Source: Leptodactylus fallax (lineage: Eukaryota; Chordata; Amphibia; Anura; Leptodactylidae). From it: a stretch of DNA of 64,000 nt. The stretch spans positions 3,349,501-3,413,500 of the forward strand of contig CAMRHE010000166.1 in NCBI GenBank assembly GCA_947044405.1, in the 5' to 3' direction. This document shows positions 32,798 to 43,812 of this stretch, piece after piece. A program made the translations under genes and the position numbers. The notes below the pieces were generated by a model. That model worked only from the letters and a program-made list of their open reading frames with translations. It ran no database searches and had not been told where the DNA came from. Each line of letters begins with the position of its first letter. Position 1 is the stretch's first letter.

Positions 32798-34949
32798 GTT
32801 CCTGTTAAGAGGAGTGGGAAGCAGTAAATAATCTTGAAAGACATATAGTGTTTTATAGTGGCAATGTGGCTGGCATGTTTGTACGGGGGCATTCTCTAGC
32901 TGGCACGTTTGTATGAGCAGTGTTGCAGCAGTACAGTACCTATTCTATGTGAAGATGAGTAAGTCATTATAGGTATTTCAACCTTTCCAGTTTAACTGTC
33001 AACAAGTTTTTTTTGCAACATTTATCCTAAAATCCTACGATTTTGTTTTAGTTGTCTGATTCTCTGATTGGATCTTAGAAATTTTTTCTTCACTTCCTCA
33101 ATGTTTATATAATTTACTTTATCCAATTATCTGTGCTTCTTCAGTACTTGGGCTGTAACAATATTTATTTTGTGTGTTGAATTATTAAGTTAAACTGCAA
33201 AAAGCTGAACCTGCAAAGCCATTTTCACACGTAATACAACATGCAGAAAAACTGCAATTTCTTATTAATGTTGCAGACATTTTGTAAAGCTTGTGATCTA
33301 AGATGGCCGAACACTGACAAACTATGAACAGTGAGAAATATGTTGTGCAGCTTTACATGTTTTTGTGTCACCTGTTACAGCTGCCATTCGATGTACACTA
33401 CAGAAATGAAGAAAAAAATGTTAGTTGCACATTAAATGGGGAGAGTATCAGAGATGGTTAATTAGCTGAAATTGTATCGCTTTCACCAGCATTTCTTTAC
33501 CATTTGTTCCCAGATCCCTTAGCTAAAGCAGCTAGAGTTACATATTGAAGTAACTCTTCATCATCAATTTGTAACACATTGCGTGTAATATACATAATAC
33601 CAGAGAAAAAGATTAGGAAAAGAATAAAAACACCACAACATAATAAAAATTAACCACGCATAACGAATTGGCAGAAAATCATTATGTTAATAGTTCTAAG
33701 TATTAATACATTTGTGGATCCATATACTCCCTTCACCTTATAATTTCTTCCTAGTATTTTACAGCCATTAGTTTCTAATTGTTGCACTTTCATGTCTCAA
33801 CCTGATAACCTATTAACTTTCAACCGCCTTTGAAATAAATATTGCTGGAATGTTTTGGGATGAAAGTTTTCTTCACTTCTACAGAGAAGCCAGCTCTTCC
33901 ATTTAGCCCAATATACATCATGGGCGTTTTTCCTGTATTGGATAACACTGTGGTTGTGATAATTATTTGGGTACAACTAATGAATTATTAACCTATTTTA
34001 CTAACCAAGCAAATTAGATTTGTCTTCATTAAGGTACAGTGTCTTTTTGTTTGTTGTTTTAAGATCAAGAAGCCAAAAGGCTCTACTGAGTCATTAGGAA
34101 TCTGAATACTAACAAAACACCCAGCAGGACTACCAGTCCTATTAGAGGGATACATTTTTCAGCAGATTATTTAAACGTGTCTAGGGAACGGTTTTCCTCA
34201 ACAAAACTCTTCTGCAAGTTTGCCAGTGAGAACGACACGTGTCTCTCGCTAAATGCTGTTTGACTTAGAAGTGAATAAAAATGAATTGACCATGAATGGT
34301 CAAGCATTTACTAAATGCCCTAATATGATAAATTTGAAAATATAATATGTTAATAGTTAAGCTAAAAAAGAACATTTTGCGTTTTGTGAAGTTTGGAATA
34401 ACAGTATGATTTATACACACACAGAACAATGTAAAGTAAAAAGTAATTAAAAATGTCATATTATGTAAAAGTTTTGCAAAGGAAAAATCATTCAATTGGG
34501 GAGGGTTATGTGGGAAATGCGGCAATATAAAACCTGTTGTGACCCCGTACTCATGAGGAACATGGTTTGTGCTTTTGATAGTGATTGCATTAGTGGTATA
34601 ATAGAACAAACATTCTGAAAAGCTAGACAAATAGGAACTTAAATTTGCAGTCACGTATCAATGTTTCTTAATTTCTACAGATTATTTGGCAAGACCTAAT
34701 GTCTCAATTGTATTATTTTTTTCAATGCAAAGAATTCTCAATACTGGAGACTGATATTACATACTTTGGTCATATAATCTGTGTGTTAGAACATTGGTGG
34801 TGGTCTGTAATATTCAATGGAAATTGATTTTGGTCCCATTAACATTTTATTACAATTTATATTTTGTATATGTCTATTAAACCAAACAAATTCATTAGTT
34901 TGCAGTATGTTAAATAGCTTTTCCATTCTTCCACAGTTTGTTCTTGAGT
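32798..34949. other. Unassigned intronic sequence
   Basis: AT-rich, repeat-poor. A 129-codon - strand frame at 34265-34654 has no motif or supporting context and is not called. Confidence 0.4.
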
Positions 34950-35059
34950 ATGTGAGTATATAAATATGTGTGTATATGTGTGTGTGTGTATATATATATT
35001 TAAATATTATTTATATATTCATATATATTATAATTATATTTATATTGTGTATGTGTGTG

Positions 35060-35152
<93 letters not shown>

Positions 35153-35155
35153 CGC

Positions 35156-35193
<38 letters not shown>

Positions 35194-35195
35194 AT
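34950..35195. repeat. Compound (TA)n/(TG)n microsatellite
   Basis: Blocks of TATG, (TA)n at about 35068-35103, (TG)n at about 35107-35150, GTGCGCGTATA, then (TA)n to about 35191. Frames across it on both strands are low-complexity artefacts. Confidence 0.95.
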
Positions 35196-35389
35196 ATTTA
35201 AACATACACCAAAAGTGGTGTGACTGGAACCTAAGAAGAAGAAGAAAAAAATTAGGCAGTTCTTAATGCACGATAACCATTTTGTGTGTACAGCATGCAT
35301 GTGTCTTCATGGTAATTTGATAATCTTGTGTGCACTTATTCCATGTCAAAGGCAACATAGACAAATTGGTCCTGCATATGGACACATAG

Positions 35390-35785
35390 CAGAAGTTAAT
35401 CTTAGATTTAGCGAAACACAGCTAAAATACGCTGTGGTAAAAAAAAAAAAACAGCAGAAATGCCTCAGAGAAACCGCAGCAAAATCACTTACATTTTTCA
35501 CAGCTTTTCTACTGCGTTTGTCATTTTTGTTTCCTTTATATAAATATAGGGAAAATGCAGCATTTCTGCAGGTAAAATTACTATGCTGTGTTTTTCAAAA
35601 AGTATGCATTATTGAAAATGCTGCGTTTCTGTCACAGCGTTTTTTCCGTAATATGTGGATACTATTCAAATGAAATCTCATTTACTTTGCCGAGACTGTA
35701 AAACACTCCATATTTTTCCGCTGTACTTCTACGTTTACAGCCAAAAACACAGTGTTTCCTCAACAAGTGACCTCCGCCATATTTT
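35390..35785. repeat. Hairpin MITE family A, copy 11 (decayed tips)
   Basis: TTAGCGAAACACAGCTAAAATACGCTGTGG at the left and CCAAAAACACAGTGTTTCCTCAACAAGTG at the right bracket the family interior (AAATATAGGGAAAATGCAGCATTTCTGC, TTTACTTTGCCGAGACTGTAAAACAC). Confidence 0.6.
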
Positions 35786-36109
35786 CATTTATCTTGCACA
35801 ATATAAAAATGTGTGAGGGTTTCATTCTTAATCGTCCTCAGTTTGATTTCTGTTCAGTTTATTAGTGATTAATTGTCTGAGTGAAAAGTTGAGCCAAAAA
35901 TCATCAGTTTATTTCTATAAGGGCAAAATTTTGAAACAACACGATTTTAAATAGTACAGAATGATAGCCATTGCATAAAGGGCAAATAGTACCTTTTTAG
36001 AATTTATAGTAGCATATATATCTATTAAAACACTGCTCTGCTGCAGTGAATATTTTTAATGACTTTAAGTAGGAGTAAATATACCTGAGAATTGTGTTAC
36101 TTTTGCTAT

Positions 36110-37000
36110 TAGTCTTTTGATTAATATACTGCAGAATTTGCAGGCATTATTTAACCCCTCATAGACTCAGCAGTTTTAGAATCCAGGACGAGGCATAATT
36201 TTTTAGCATTTTTCATACCTGTCTTCTGAGAACCATAAATTCTTTATTTTTCCATTGATGTAGCCATATGACAGATTTTGCCAAGGCAAGTTGTATTTTT
36301 AAATGGAACCATTTAGAAGTAAATGTGATGAAAAGTTTAATTATTTTTTGAGGTTGTTGAGGGGGGGTAGAAAAAAATATCATTTTTGGGTTATTTTTTA
36401 ACTCTCACTTTGTTCTGTAGCAGTAGAGTTACAGAGATACACAATTTGTACACACAATGGTTTCATATACACAATGGTTTCATACTTTGGTACAATAAAA
36501 ACACTTTGTTTTTGCATTGCTATATTTTAAGAGCCATAGCACTTTAATTTTTCAATTGATCAAGCTGTGTAAGGGCATATTTTTTGTGGGAGGAGCTGTA
36601 GGTTTCATCTGTATTTTAATGGGGTGCATTCAACTTTTTGATCACTTTTTATTCCATTTTTTGGAGGTGACAACCATTTTTTTTGTACTTATTTTTCATA
36701 TGGCATTCATTGTGCTGTTTAAACTTGTTTTTTAACATTTTAGCAAGGGTTGTTTTGGATGCAGCAATACCAATTATATATAGGATTGTTTTTTATTCTA
36801 TTGTGTTAGGGAAAAATTATGATTTTGTTTTTTTTTTCAATTTTTACAAATATTTTTTACCATTTTATTAAACTTTTTAAAAAAAAATTTTTTATTAGCT
36901 CCACTAGACCCACAATAACTTGATCGCTTCTGTATTACAGGGTATTGTACACATCACTGTTACACTAACAACTAGTTTATTTGACCCAGCCTCTAGCTGG
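36110..37000 (+). repeat. Dispersed repeat 'family B', long copy
   Basis: It contains TTTAACCCCTCATAGACTC, GAACCATAAATTCTTTATTTTTCCATTGATGTAGC, ATTTTGCCAAGGCAAGTTGTATTTTTAAATGG, TTTCATACTTTGGTACAATAAAAACA, a second GAGCCATAGCACTTTAATTTTTC block, and a (T)n-rich tail with GATCGCTTC. Two similar halves suggest the repeat is internally duplicated. Confidence 0.6.
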
Positions 37001-37379
37001 ACCTAATAGACTTCTATATCTAGCAGAGTCAGAGGCCACAGTCAGTCCTCCGGCTGCCATGACAAAGGCTCAACCAACAACCCCCCCTTCCCTCCTGGCA
37101 CCCTGCATCAGCGCTCTGGTGGCTGATGGGATGTCTAAACATTTTTTTTGTCGCAGTTGCTATTGATCCTTGAAATTTATGCCATCTACAAGCAGAAATA
37201 TATTTCAGTGTTCAGGCGCTAGGCCCGGTGAGTATGCACCTGATTTATGAAGAAGTATGTGCCTTCTCATAAGTGAGGCACACCCGCCATTGGTGCAGGG
37301 GATATGAAGATGAATATGTCAGTCTTCATAAGTCTCCCCCATTATTGCTGAATAGTTTACATCTACAAGAGCATTACAT
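37001..37379. other. Unassigned intronic sequence
   Basis: Nothing recognised with confidence. Confidence 0.35.
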
Positions 37380-38850
37380 TTTTCTGCCTAATCTTGTGTA
37401 GTACCATGTAATGCCTTCCAAACAACTTTGACCCATTGGGTTATGAACTTCACAGGACCTCTGAAGTCATTCTGTGGTGTCTGATACTAAAATGTTAGCA
37501 GCCGATCCTTCAAGTCCTTGCAAGTTGCAAAGTGGATCCTTCATGAATTGGGCTTCTTTTATGGCAAATCCTGTAGATGCTTGATTGGATTGAGATCTGA
37601 GGAATTTGTTATGTCAGTGTTTTGTTCCTGAAGTCATTTCTGAACAATTTTAGCAATATAGCAAAGTGCATTACCCTACTTAAAGAGGCCACAGCTATTA
37701 GTGTTGCCATGAAAGGGTGTCCTTGGTCTTCAGCAATGTTTACATATTTGGTACATATCAAAGTACATCCACATAAATGCCAAGACCTAAGATTTGCCTA
37801 GAGATGGGGTCTGAAACTAAGCTGGGCAAATAAGCCACACATAGTAAAAAATTGAACTTGATGGGCATTCCTTACAGTTTAATGTCCCGTAGCAGTGGCC
37901 CCACACAGTTTCATGTCCCTCAGCAGTGGCCCCTCACAGTTTAGTGGTTAAAGTTTAATAATAAGCTTTAATGATTAAACGTTAATCATTAAACTTTATG
38001 TAAAAAAGCATTTAATAAATTTAATGGCCCCTACCTCAGTTCCACTCTCATCCTCTGCTCTGTTCTTACTGCTGTCATGTGTGTGCGCCCAGAGCTGGAA
38101 GAGCAGCATAGGAATGGAGAGATATTTACTAACTGCAAGTTACAGTCAGCTTGACTGTAGTTACTGCAGTCAAGCTGACTGGACCTTTTAGGCTGTAGAC
38201 CTATGGGCTACAGAGTTGTAAAGGTTTAGAACCAGGTCAGGTGTTCTTTTTTCTCTAGTTCTTCCGATCCAGATAGATCAGCAGAATTATGGAGAGGTTC
38301 GTGGGCCACATACTTGAGACCCCTGGCCTAGAGCATCATAACACTGACTCCACTGGCATGTTTTCTTCATATAGTACCTTTTGGTGCCATCTGTTTTCCA
38401 GGTGAGTGGTCATTTTGTAGTCTCTTTGCTTGGTCGACAGGAATCAGAATGGACAAACTGACTGGTTTGCAGCTATACAGCTCCTTCACAGCAAGTTGCA
38501 ATGCAACATTTTTAGTAATGTGTGCTCTAGTAACTCCTATGTGGGATCTTACTTACCAGTAATGCTTTGCTCCCCGTGTGCATCTGGGAGCCTTAAGTAC
38601 CCGGTGTGCCATCGCTAGGTCACTGATTTTCCTACTTTGGTCCAGTTTTGGTAAGAACTAATTACTATGTACTGGAATCTCTCCACAAGACCTGCCATTC
38701 TGGAGATGCTTTGAGGCATCTAGTAATCACAATTTGTCAATCCTCAGATCCTTACGCTTGCCCATTTTGTCCACTTCCAGCATATCAACTTCACAATCTG
38801 ATTGCTCACTTGCTGACTATCATATCCCACCCCTTGACAGATGGGGCTCT
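37380..38850 (-). mobile_element. Tc1-like element, copy 5 (old, interrupted)
   Basis: Read on the - strand it corresponds to a Tc1-type transposase gene of a lineage I remember from fish and frogs. Landmarks on the + strand are GATGCTTGATTGGATTGAGATCTGAGG (C-terminal SPDLNPIE region), AAAGAGGCCACAGCTATTAGTG, GCCATGAAAGGGTGTCCTTGG, GACTGGTTTGCAGCTATACAG, CCACAAGACCTGCCATTCTGGAGATGC, and GATCCTTACGCTTGCCCATTTTGTCC (complement of the N-terminal start). The gene is full of substitutions and indels and the terminal repeats are not preserved. An unrelated block interrupts it at about 37805-38325. Confidence 0.65.
37805..38325. repeat. Insertion inside Tc1 copy 5
   Basis: The Tc1-like text stops after AAGACCTAAGATTTGCC and resumes at CCTAGAGCATCATAACACTG. 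The intervening sequence has a short tandem motif (AGCAGTGGCCCC twice, with CACAGTTT) and an inverted pair GTTTAATAATAAGCTTTAATGATTAAAC / GTTAATCATTAAAC. It also has CAGTCAGCTTGACTG..CAGTCAAGCTGACTG and ends GGGCCACATACTTGAGACCCCTGG. The source family is unknown. Confidence 0.5.
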
Positions 38851-39129
38851 AATACTTGTTGCTTTATTGTGTATATTAATGCACAGAAATAGCAGCTTGC
38901 AATATTTCTTCAGCTACCTTCCATGTATTCAGATAATAAAACAGATTGTATTCGGTTATTGTGTGGATGCCATTGGCACAACACTGCTATACAGAAGGGT
39001 TATGGCTAGAAGAGGAGGCATTGTTTTGGTTTCCGTGCGTTTAACAACCTCTTTTAATGTCAGCTTTCTTGGTTGTTTGTGCTGTTTGATAATAGATAAG
39101 CGCAGGTTAACCAATAGTGAATAAATGTT
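38851..39129. other. Unassigned intronic sequence
   Basis: Nothing recognised; the frame that crosses from 38648 is a by-product of the Tc1 remnant. Confidence 0.35.
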
Positions 39130-39218
39130 TTAACCCTCGTCAGGCTGCATAATTTTACAACATTACAGGCTGCATAGGAATAGGTACAATTGTACCTACT
39201 CAGCCGGACGAGGGTTAA
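39130..39218. repeat. Miniature TTAA-flanked palindromic element (89 bp)
   Basis: TTAACCCTCGTCAGGCTG and CAGCCGGACGAGGGTTAA are inverted end repeats (one mismatch) including TTAA on both sides. Inside are a direct repeat AGGCTGCATA (twice) and a perfect 18-bp palindrome at 39181-39198 (TAGGTACAATTGTACCTA). It looks like a very small MITE. Confidence 0.65.
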
Positions 39219-40312
39219 ATAAAGCGTTTATAAATGTGCCAAAACTAAATAAATGTTTCAGGTCCTGCCTGTGATCTATTTACATGACATGACTCTATGG
39301 ATGAAAGGGTCAGACAGCCCCGAGTTGGATTATCTGGACCTGAACTGCCATATAATTTCTATTAGAAAGTACATGTCCGATTTATTTTTTTTTTTCTGTA
39401 TTGCTTATGATTACAGCCTTGGCATTGGTAGCACGAATTTCATAATTGCGCATATTTACTTGGCTACAAAATGATTCTGTTGTTTGTGATGGAAACTTTT
39501 AGCAGAATTTCTTAAACTCATGAAATTTCGTGTATAACCACTAAAAGCACACAGGAAATAGAAACATTGCACTTGCATTTTTGCTACTCACAATTCTTAT
39601 TTCCACTAAGTTGTTCCCAGTCCTGAACTCATTCCTTATTTACGCTAATCAGAACTATACCAGTACAGTATAGTTGAACATCTACAGTAATCTTGCTATG
39701 TCTCCACAATGACAATTCCCTCATTATAGCTGTGTTCTTTAGTTATGTAAGTGCATTAAAAAGCTAAAAATAATGTAATGTTTTCGGGGCTTTCATGTAT
39801 TTAGCAAAATTGACCTGTATAATAAAACGTTACCTAAAGCGTAACTCTGAAAATGAATATGTGACTACACTAAACTCCAGTATTTTACCCTACCACACTT
39901 TCTCTCAGGATTTCAGAGAAATTAGACAATGATATGCTGTATGAGGGTTTGTTTGACTGGGTCCCCACAAAAAGATCTAATAGAGATGATATTTTTTTCT
40001 GATTAAGACTTAATTCACATGGCCATATAACTGTATCTTGTGAGAAGCATATACTTAGAGCCAAAAAGAGAGAGCATAGAAGACTTTCCCAAAGGAAGCA
40101 CTTCCGAAGTTTAAGTTACTCTCCCTTGAACTGGAAACATAATTTAAATTAGTAACTTAATCACATAAATCACTTACTTCTGCTCCAACATGAGATTCTC
40201 AGTAACTGAGATGTTTATTGCAGTGACCCTCAAAATTGCCATCTACAGTGCACCCCAGAGAGTGCCAGCCCCAGTGCTTGCTATATTGCCTTGTTTTACA
40301 GTGTTAATATTC
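39219..40312. other. Unassigned intronic sequence
   Basis: No gene or repeat recognised. Confidence 0.4.
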
Positions 40313-40647
40313 TTAAAGCAAGCCTGTTGCCAGAACCCAGAATATCAACCCAGGCCTCCAGATAGATATTTTAGGATCACCTGAATCAGTGTTTTCCCCT
40401 TGTGAAATATGCCTCCATACGCCATGATATTTCCATTTTTGTCAATATGCAAACGAGCTCCATGGAACAATAAGGACAACAACAATGCTCTCATTGCTCC
40501 AAAGAGCTAATTTACATATTGACAACATATTCAAAATATCTCAGCAATGGTCGCATCAGTTAACAGGCAGAAGTAATTCAGGACCCTAGTCTATATATCT
40601 GTGGGATTGGGTTGATATGCTGAGGTCTGTTTAAAGGCTCCCTTTAA
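40313..40647. repeat. TTAA-flanked MITE (335 bp)
   Basis: Left TTAAAGCAAGCCTG...AGAATATCAACCCA and right TGGGTTGATATGCTGAGG...AGGCTCCCTTTAA are inverted repeats with TTAA at both ends. The interior has TCAATATGCAAACGAGCTC mirrored by GAGCTAATTTACATATTGA. Non-coding. Confidence 0.6.
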
Positions 40648-41929
40648 ACTATAATAGCTACAATGTTCCTGGTGTTGTCCAGAGCAGTTTCAACAACAAA
40701 CTATGTCATCCAGTGCTCAAACAGTGCATGCTATAGTGAACCTAAGTCACCCATAGTGGCCTCATGATGTGCTGTCTGGAATGACACCTAAGAGTGCCAG
40801 TCAGTGCCCAGTGGAAATACCCTAATAGTGTAAGGTAAAGCTCAAACATTACGGGTCATGTATAATTTGTTCAGTTTTTTGCATCATGCATTTTTTATGC
40901 CACGGCATTCCACGTAACCCGATTTACTAAGAAGGCAGATTGGCGACTTAAATTTACACAAAATTTGCCTTATGGAAATTGTGACTCCTGTTGTGAGACA
41001 CTACTAATATAGTGAAATGAAATTGCACCTTTTTTAAAAAAAAAGGAGCATTTCAGAAATGCATTGTAAATTGTTACTCCCGATAAACCATGCCCACTTT
41101 CCAAAAAAGCAAAAACTAAACAAAACCAGGTGACAAGTCTTGTGTAAAAGCCTTCAAATTGAGTGCATACACATAATAAAACATGAGTACATACCATAAA
41201 ACTTAAAAAAAGGTGCAGAATTAGAAGAAAGTAAGCACTATAATCTTGATAAATGCCCCAACAATGTTTTACACAAATACCAAAAAATGGTGCCACGCAC
41301 AACATGGCCCTAGCAACTGCAGATTTATTCCGTGAAATTTTCGCCTGTTACTTCTTCTTTTTTTGCGTGTCAGCAGCTGTTCACGTGTAATTTCTTTTTG
41401 TACAAGTGGTCAGCAGATGAACCTTTGTATCTGAGTGATTTTTATGCATTATTCTGGTTATCTCTAACATTTGCAATGATGTTGAAGTCTGGACTTTGGG
41501 GTGGCTAGTCCATTGTCCTGAAAACACCAGCAGGTGTCTTATTATTAAGTATCTATTGATCTTCAAAACTATGAGGTCATCAACTTGCTAAAGAATGTTT
41601 TTACAACATATAGCAAATAGTCAACTCCAGATATGGTTACTTGCTTTTACACTTGAAGATACGAAACTTTGTAATCTATCCTATTAAGGAAATCTGTTTC
41701 CTTCTCCATTTATTAAGCTGCTCTCCTCCTCCTTAACGTAACTCAGACTGTTTAACATGGAGTCTGTATCCATACCCTGCTCACACTCTGGACTCTATGG
41801 AGAGGGTAGGGGGAGGAGGAAGCTGTTAATTGATTCATTGCCTCATTCTGTGCAGTGGTAGACTTCAAACATAGCAGTATTAAAAGAGCCTCCCTGAGTG
41901 AGGCTTTTTCTCTAAGAACTGCATTCAGT
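40648..41929. other. Unassigned intronic sequence, partly old repeat
   Basis: AACCCGATTTACTAAGAAGGCAGATTGGCG near 40917 resembles the 8.9-9.3 kb repeat type. No gene recognised. Confidence 0.35.
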
Positions 41930-42830
41930 TTTTAACCCTTTCCCATTTGTCATTTTTCAATTTTCGTTTTTTTACTCCTCACCTTCCAGAAGCCATAACT
42001 TTTTTATTATCTTCCATTCACAGAGCAGTATTAGGGCTTAGGCTGGGTTCACATCTGCACTTGCATTACGTTCGGGATTCCGTTCCCCTCTCCGCATGAA
42101 AAATGCGGAGAGAAAAGTGCTGCAAGCAGCACTTTTCTCTCTGCTTTTTTCCACCCTTTTCGGGCGGAAACCAAGCAGAAACCACACGGACCCCATTATA
42201 GTCTATGGGGTCTGCGGCTTTCCTAAGGTAACCGCTTTTTTATGCAGATTAGGAAACCCGAACGCAGATGCTAACCTAGCCTTATATTTGCAAGACAAAT
42301 TGTACTTCACAATGGTGCCATTCATTATTCCATACAATGTGCTGGGAAACTAGAAAAAATTCTGTTCTTATTCAGAATGGTGTGTCACCTTATTCTAACT
42401 TTTTTTTATACTTTTGTATTTGGGGTTGTGTAAGGCATCCTTTTTGCAGGGCTAGATATACTTTTAATTTTGTACCATTTTGTGGAATTTATCACAATTT
42501 TTTAAGGAGGTGAAAAGGCAAAAAATAGTGGTTCAGCATTTTTATTTTTTTCCCGCTATGGCGTTTAATAGGATAAATATTTTTATATGTTTGTAGTTTT
42601 ACCATTTTTGGATGTGGGGTATCTAATGTGTATCGTTGTTTGTTTTGTTTACTTTTATTTCTCATCTTGGGAAAGGTGGGTGATTTTGTTTTGTTTTTTT
42701 ATTTTTTTTTTTTTAAACTTTTGTTTTTACTTTTCTTTTTAAACTTGAACCACAGGGGGTTTGATCACTAGTACAATATACTGTAATGCTTTGCAGTATA
42801 TTGTAAAATCCTACAGCAGCCTGTAATAGT
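41930..42830 (+). repeat. Dispersed repeat 'family B', copy interrupted by a Harbinger-like MITE
   Basis: AACCCTTTCCCATTTG, CAGAAGCCATAACTTTTTTATTATC and TATTAGGGCTTA precede the MITE; TATTTGCAAGACAAATTGTACTTCACAATGG and a T-rich tail ending TGCAGTATATTG follow it. The order matches the other family B copies once the insertion is removed. Confidence 0.6.
42041..42281. mobile_element. PIF/Harbinger-like MITE (241 bp) with TTA duplication
   Basis: It begins GGCTGGGTTCACATCTGC and ends GCAGATGCTAACCTAGCC, an 18-bp inverted repeat with few mismatches. TTA flanks both sides (42038-42040 and 42282-42284), matching the 3-bp TWA target of PIF/Harbinger elements. Inside is a perfect hairpin with 15-bp arms (42109-42123, 42126-42140). 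It sits inside a family B repeat. Confidence 0.72.
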
Positions 42831-43270
42831 ACTATATAACTAGGGCTGGGCAATTAATTGAAAACTAACTGAAACTGAACATCAACCAGGATAACTAATG
42901 TGATTTTGTTCACATAGGTTATTTCTATTTGGTTATTACAATATTTGTGAGGTTCTACCTGCAGTTTTATTCGGATCAAACACGTCTGAATTGGAACTGC
43001 TATTATACTCTGGGGTCTCTTCAGAGATGCTGCTTGTCTCATGTGATTGGGCATCAGCGGGCTCTGATGAAGCTCGAAGACAGCAGGGAGCCGCTGGAGC
43101 CCAGGAGACGTGAGTAACACTCTGGGGTCGAAGAGAAAAGCTGTTTCGGTTTGGCTATGTTTGGTCCAAACGAAACCCCCAAATGAACCTCACATACTCG
43201 TACTGTGAAAGGTCGTGGTTTAAAAGGTGCATGACCTAATTCACCATTAATTGTAATCTAGGTGAAATGC
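42831..43270. other. Unassigned intronic sequence
   Basis: Nothing recognised. Confidence 0.35.
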
Positions 43271-43812
43271 CTGATTAAGGCTGAGGCCCCACGTTGCGGA
43301 AACACAGCTTTCTTTGTTGCAGATTTTGCTGCAGTTTTTTGAGCCAAAGCCAAGAATGGCTACATAAGGAATTGTAGGTATAGCTGGAACAACTGTTCCC
43401 AATAGAGTCCCAGGATATTGGGAACAGTTGTTCCAGCTATACCTATCTTTCACCAACGGCTTCAATCCCTCGGATAGCCGGTAACCCCAGTTTGAATGCG
43501 ATCCTGATTTACTAGATTCCCTAATACGATCTATGTCATCTAACCGTAATTGGGTTGGTTCAAATCCTCAACTACTAAGAAATAACTGAGGATTTACCTA
43601 TATATATTATAGATAGTGGTCTCCTCCACGGAGCGCATACTTTCCAACCATTTATTCCTTATATGTGTAAAATACATAAGGAATGCGAGATATATAGGAA
43701 GTACTTATACTTCTCCTTTCTCATCAATCCACTCCTGGTGTTGGCTCAAAAAACTGCAGCAAATCTGCAACAAAAAAACACTCCGTGTATGCAATGTGGC
43801 GCCTTAGCCACA
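43271..43812. repeat. Hairpin MITE family A, copy 12, with an internal insertion
   Basis: The ends TTAAGGCTGAGGCCCCACGTTGCGG and GCAATGTGGCGCCTTAGCC match family A. Next inward are GCTGCAGTTTTTTGAGCCAAAGCC and TTGGCTCAAAAAACTGCAGC, which pair, as in the short copy at 48599. About 350 bases between them (about 43350-43720) are not in the 48599 copy and include a perfect 29-bp hairpin. Confidence 0.65.
43376..43444. repeat. Perfect 29-bp inverted repeat (hairpin)
   Basis: The left arm 43376-43404 starts AGGTATAGCTGGAACAAC. The right arm 43416-43444 is its exact complement, ending GTTGTTCCAGCTATACCT. The loop is 11 bases. Exact pairing over 29 bp in otherwise decayed surroundings suggests a recent origin or maintained symmetry. 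Confidence 0.92.

Noticed and set aside
34265..34654. 129-codon - strand frame
   Set aside because: Hydrophobic, AT-driven translation without motif, start context or homologue that I recognise.
34966..35300. Frames of 64-86 codons on both strands
   Set aside because: Translations of (TA)n/(TG)n microsatellites (Tyr-Ile and His-Thr repeats), not genes.
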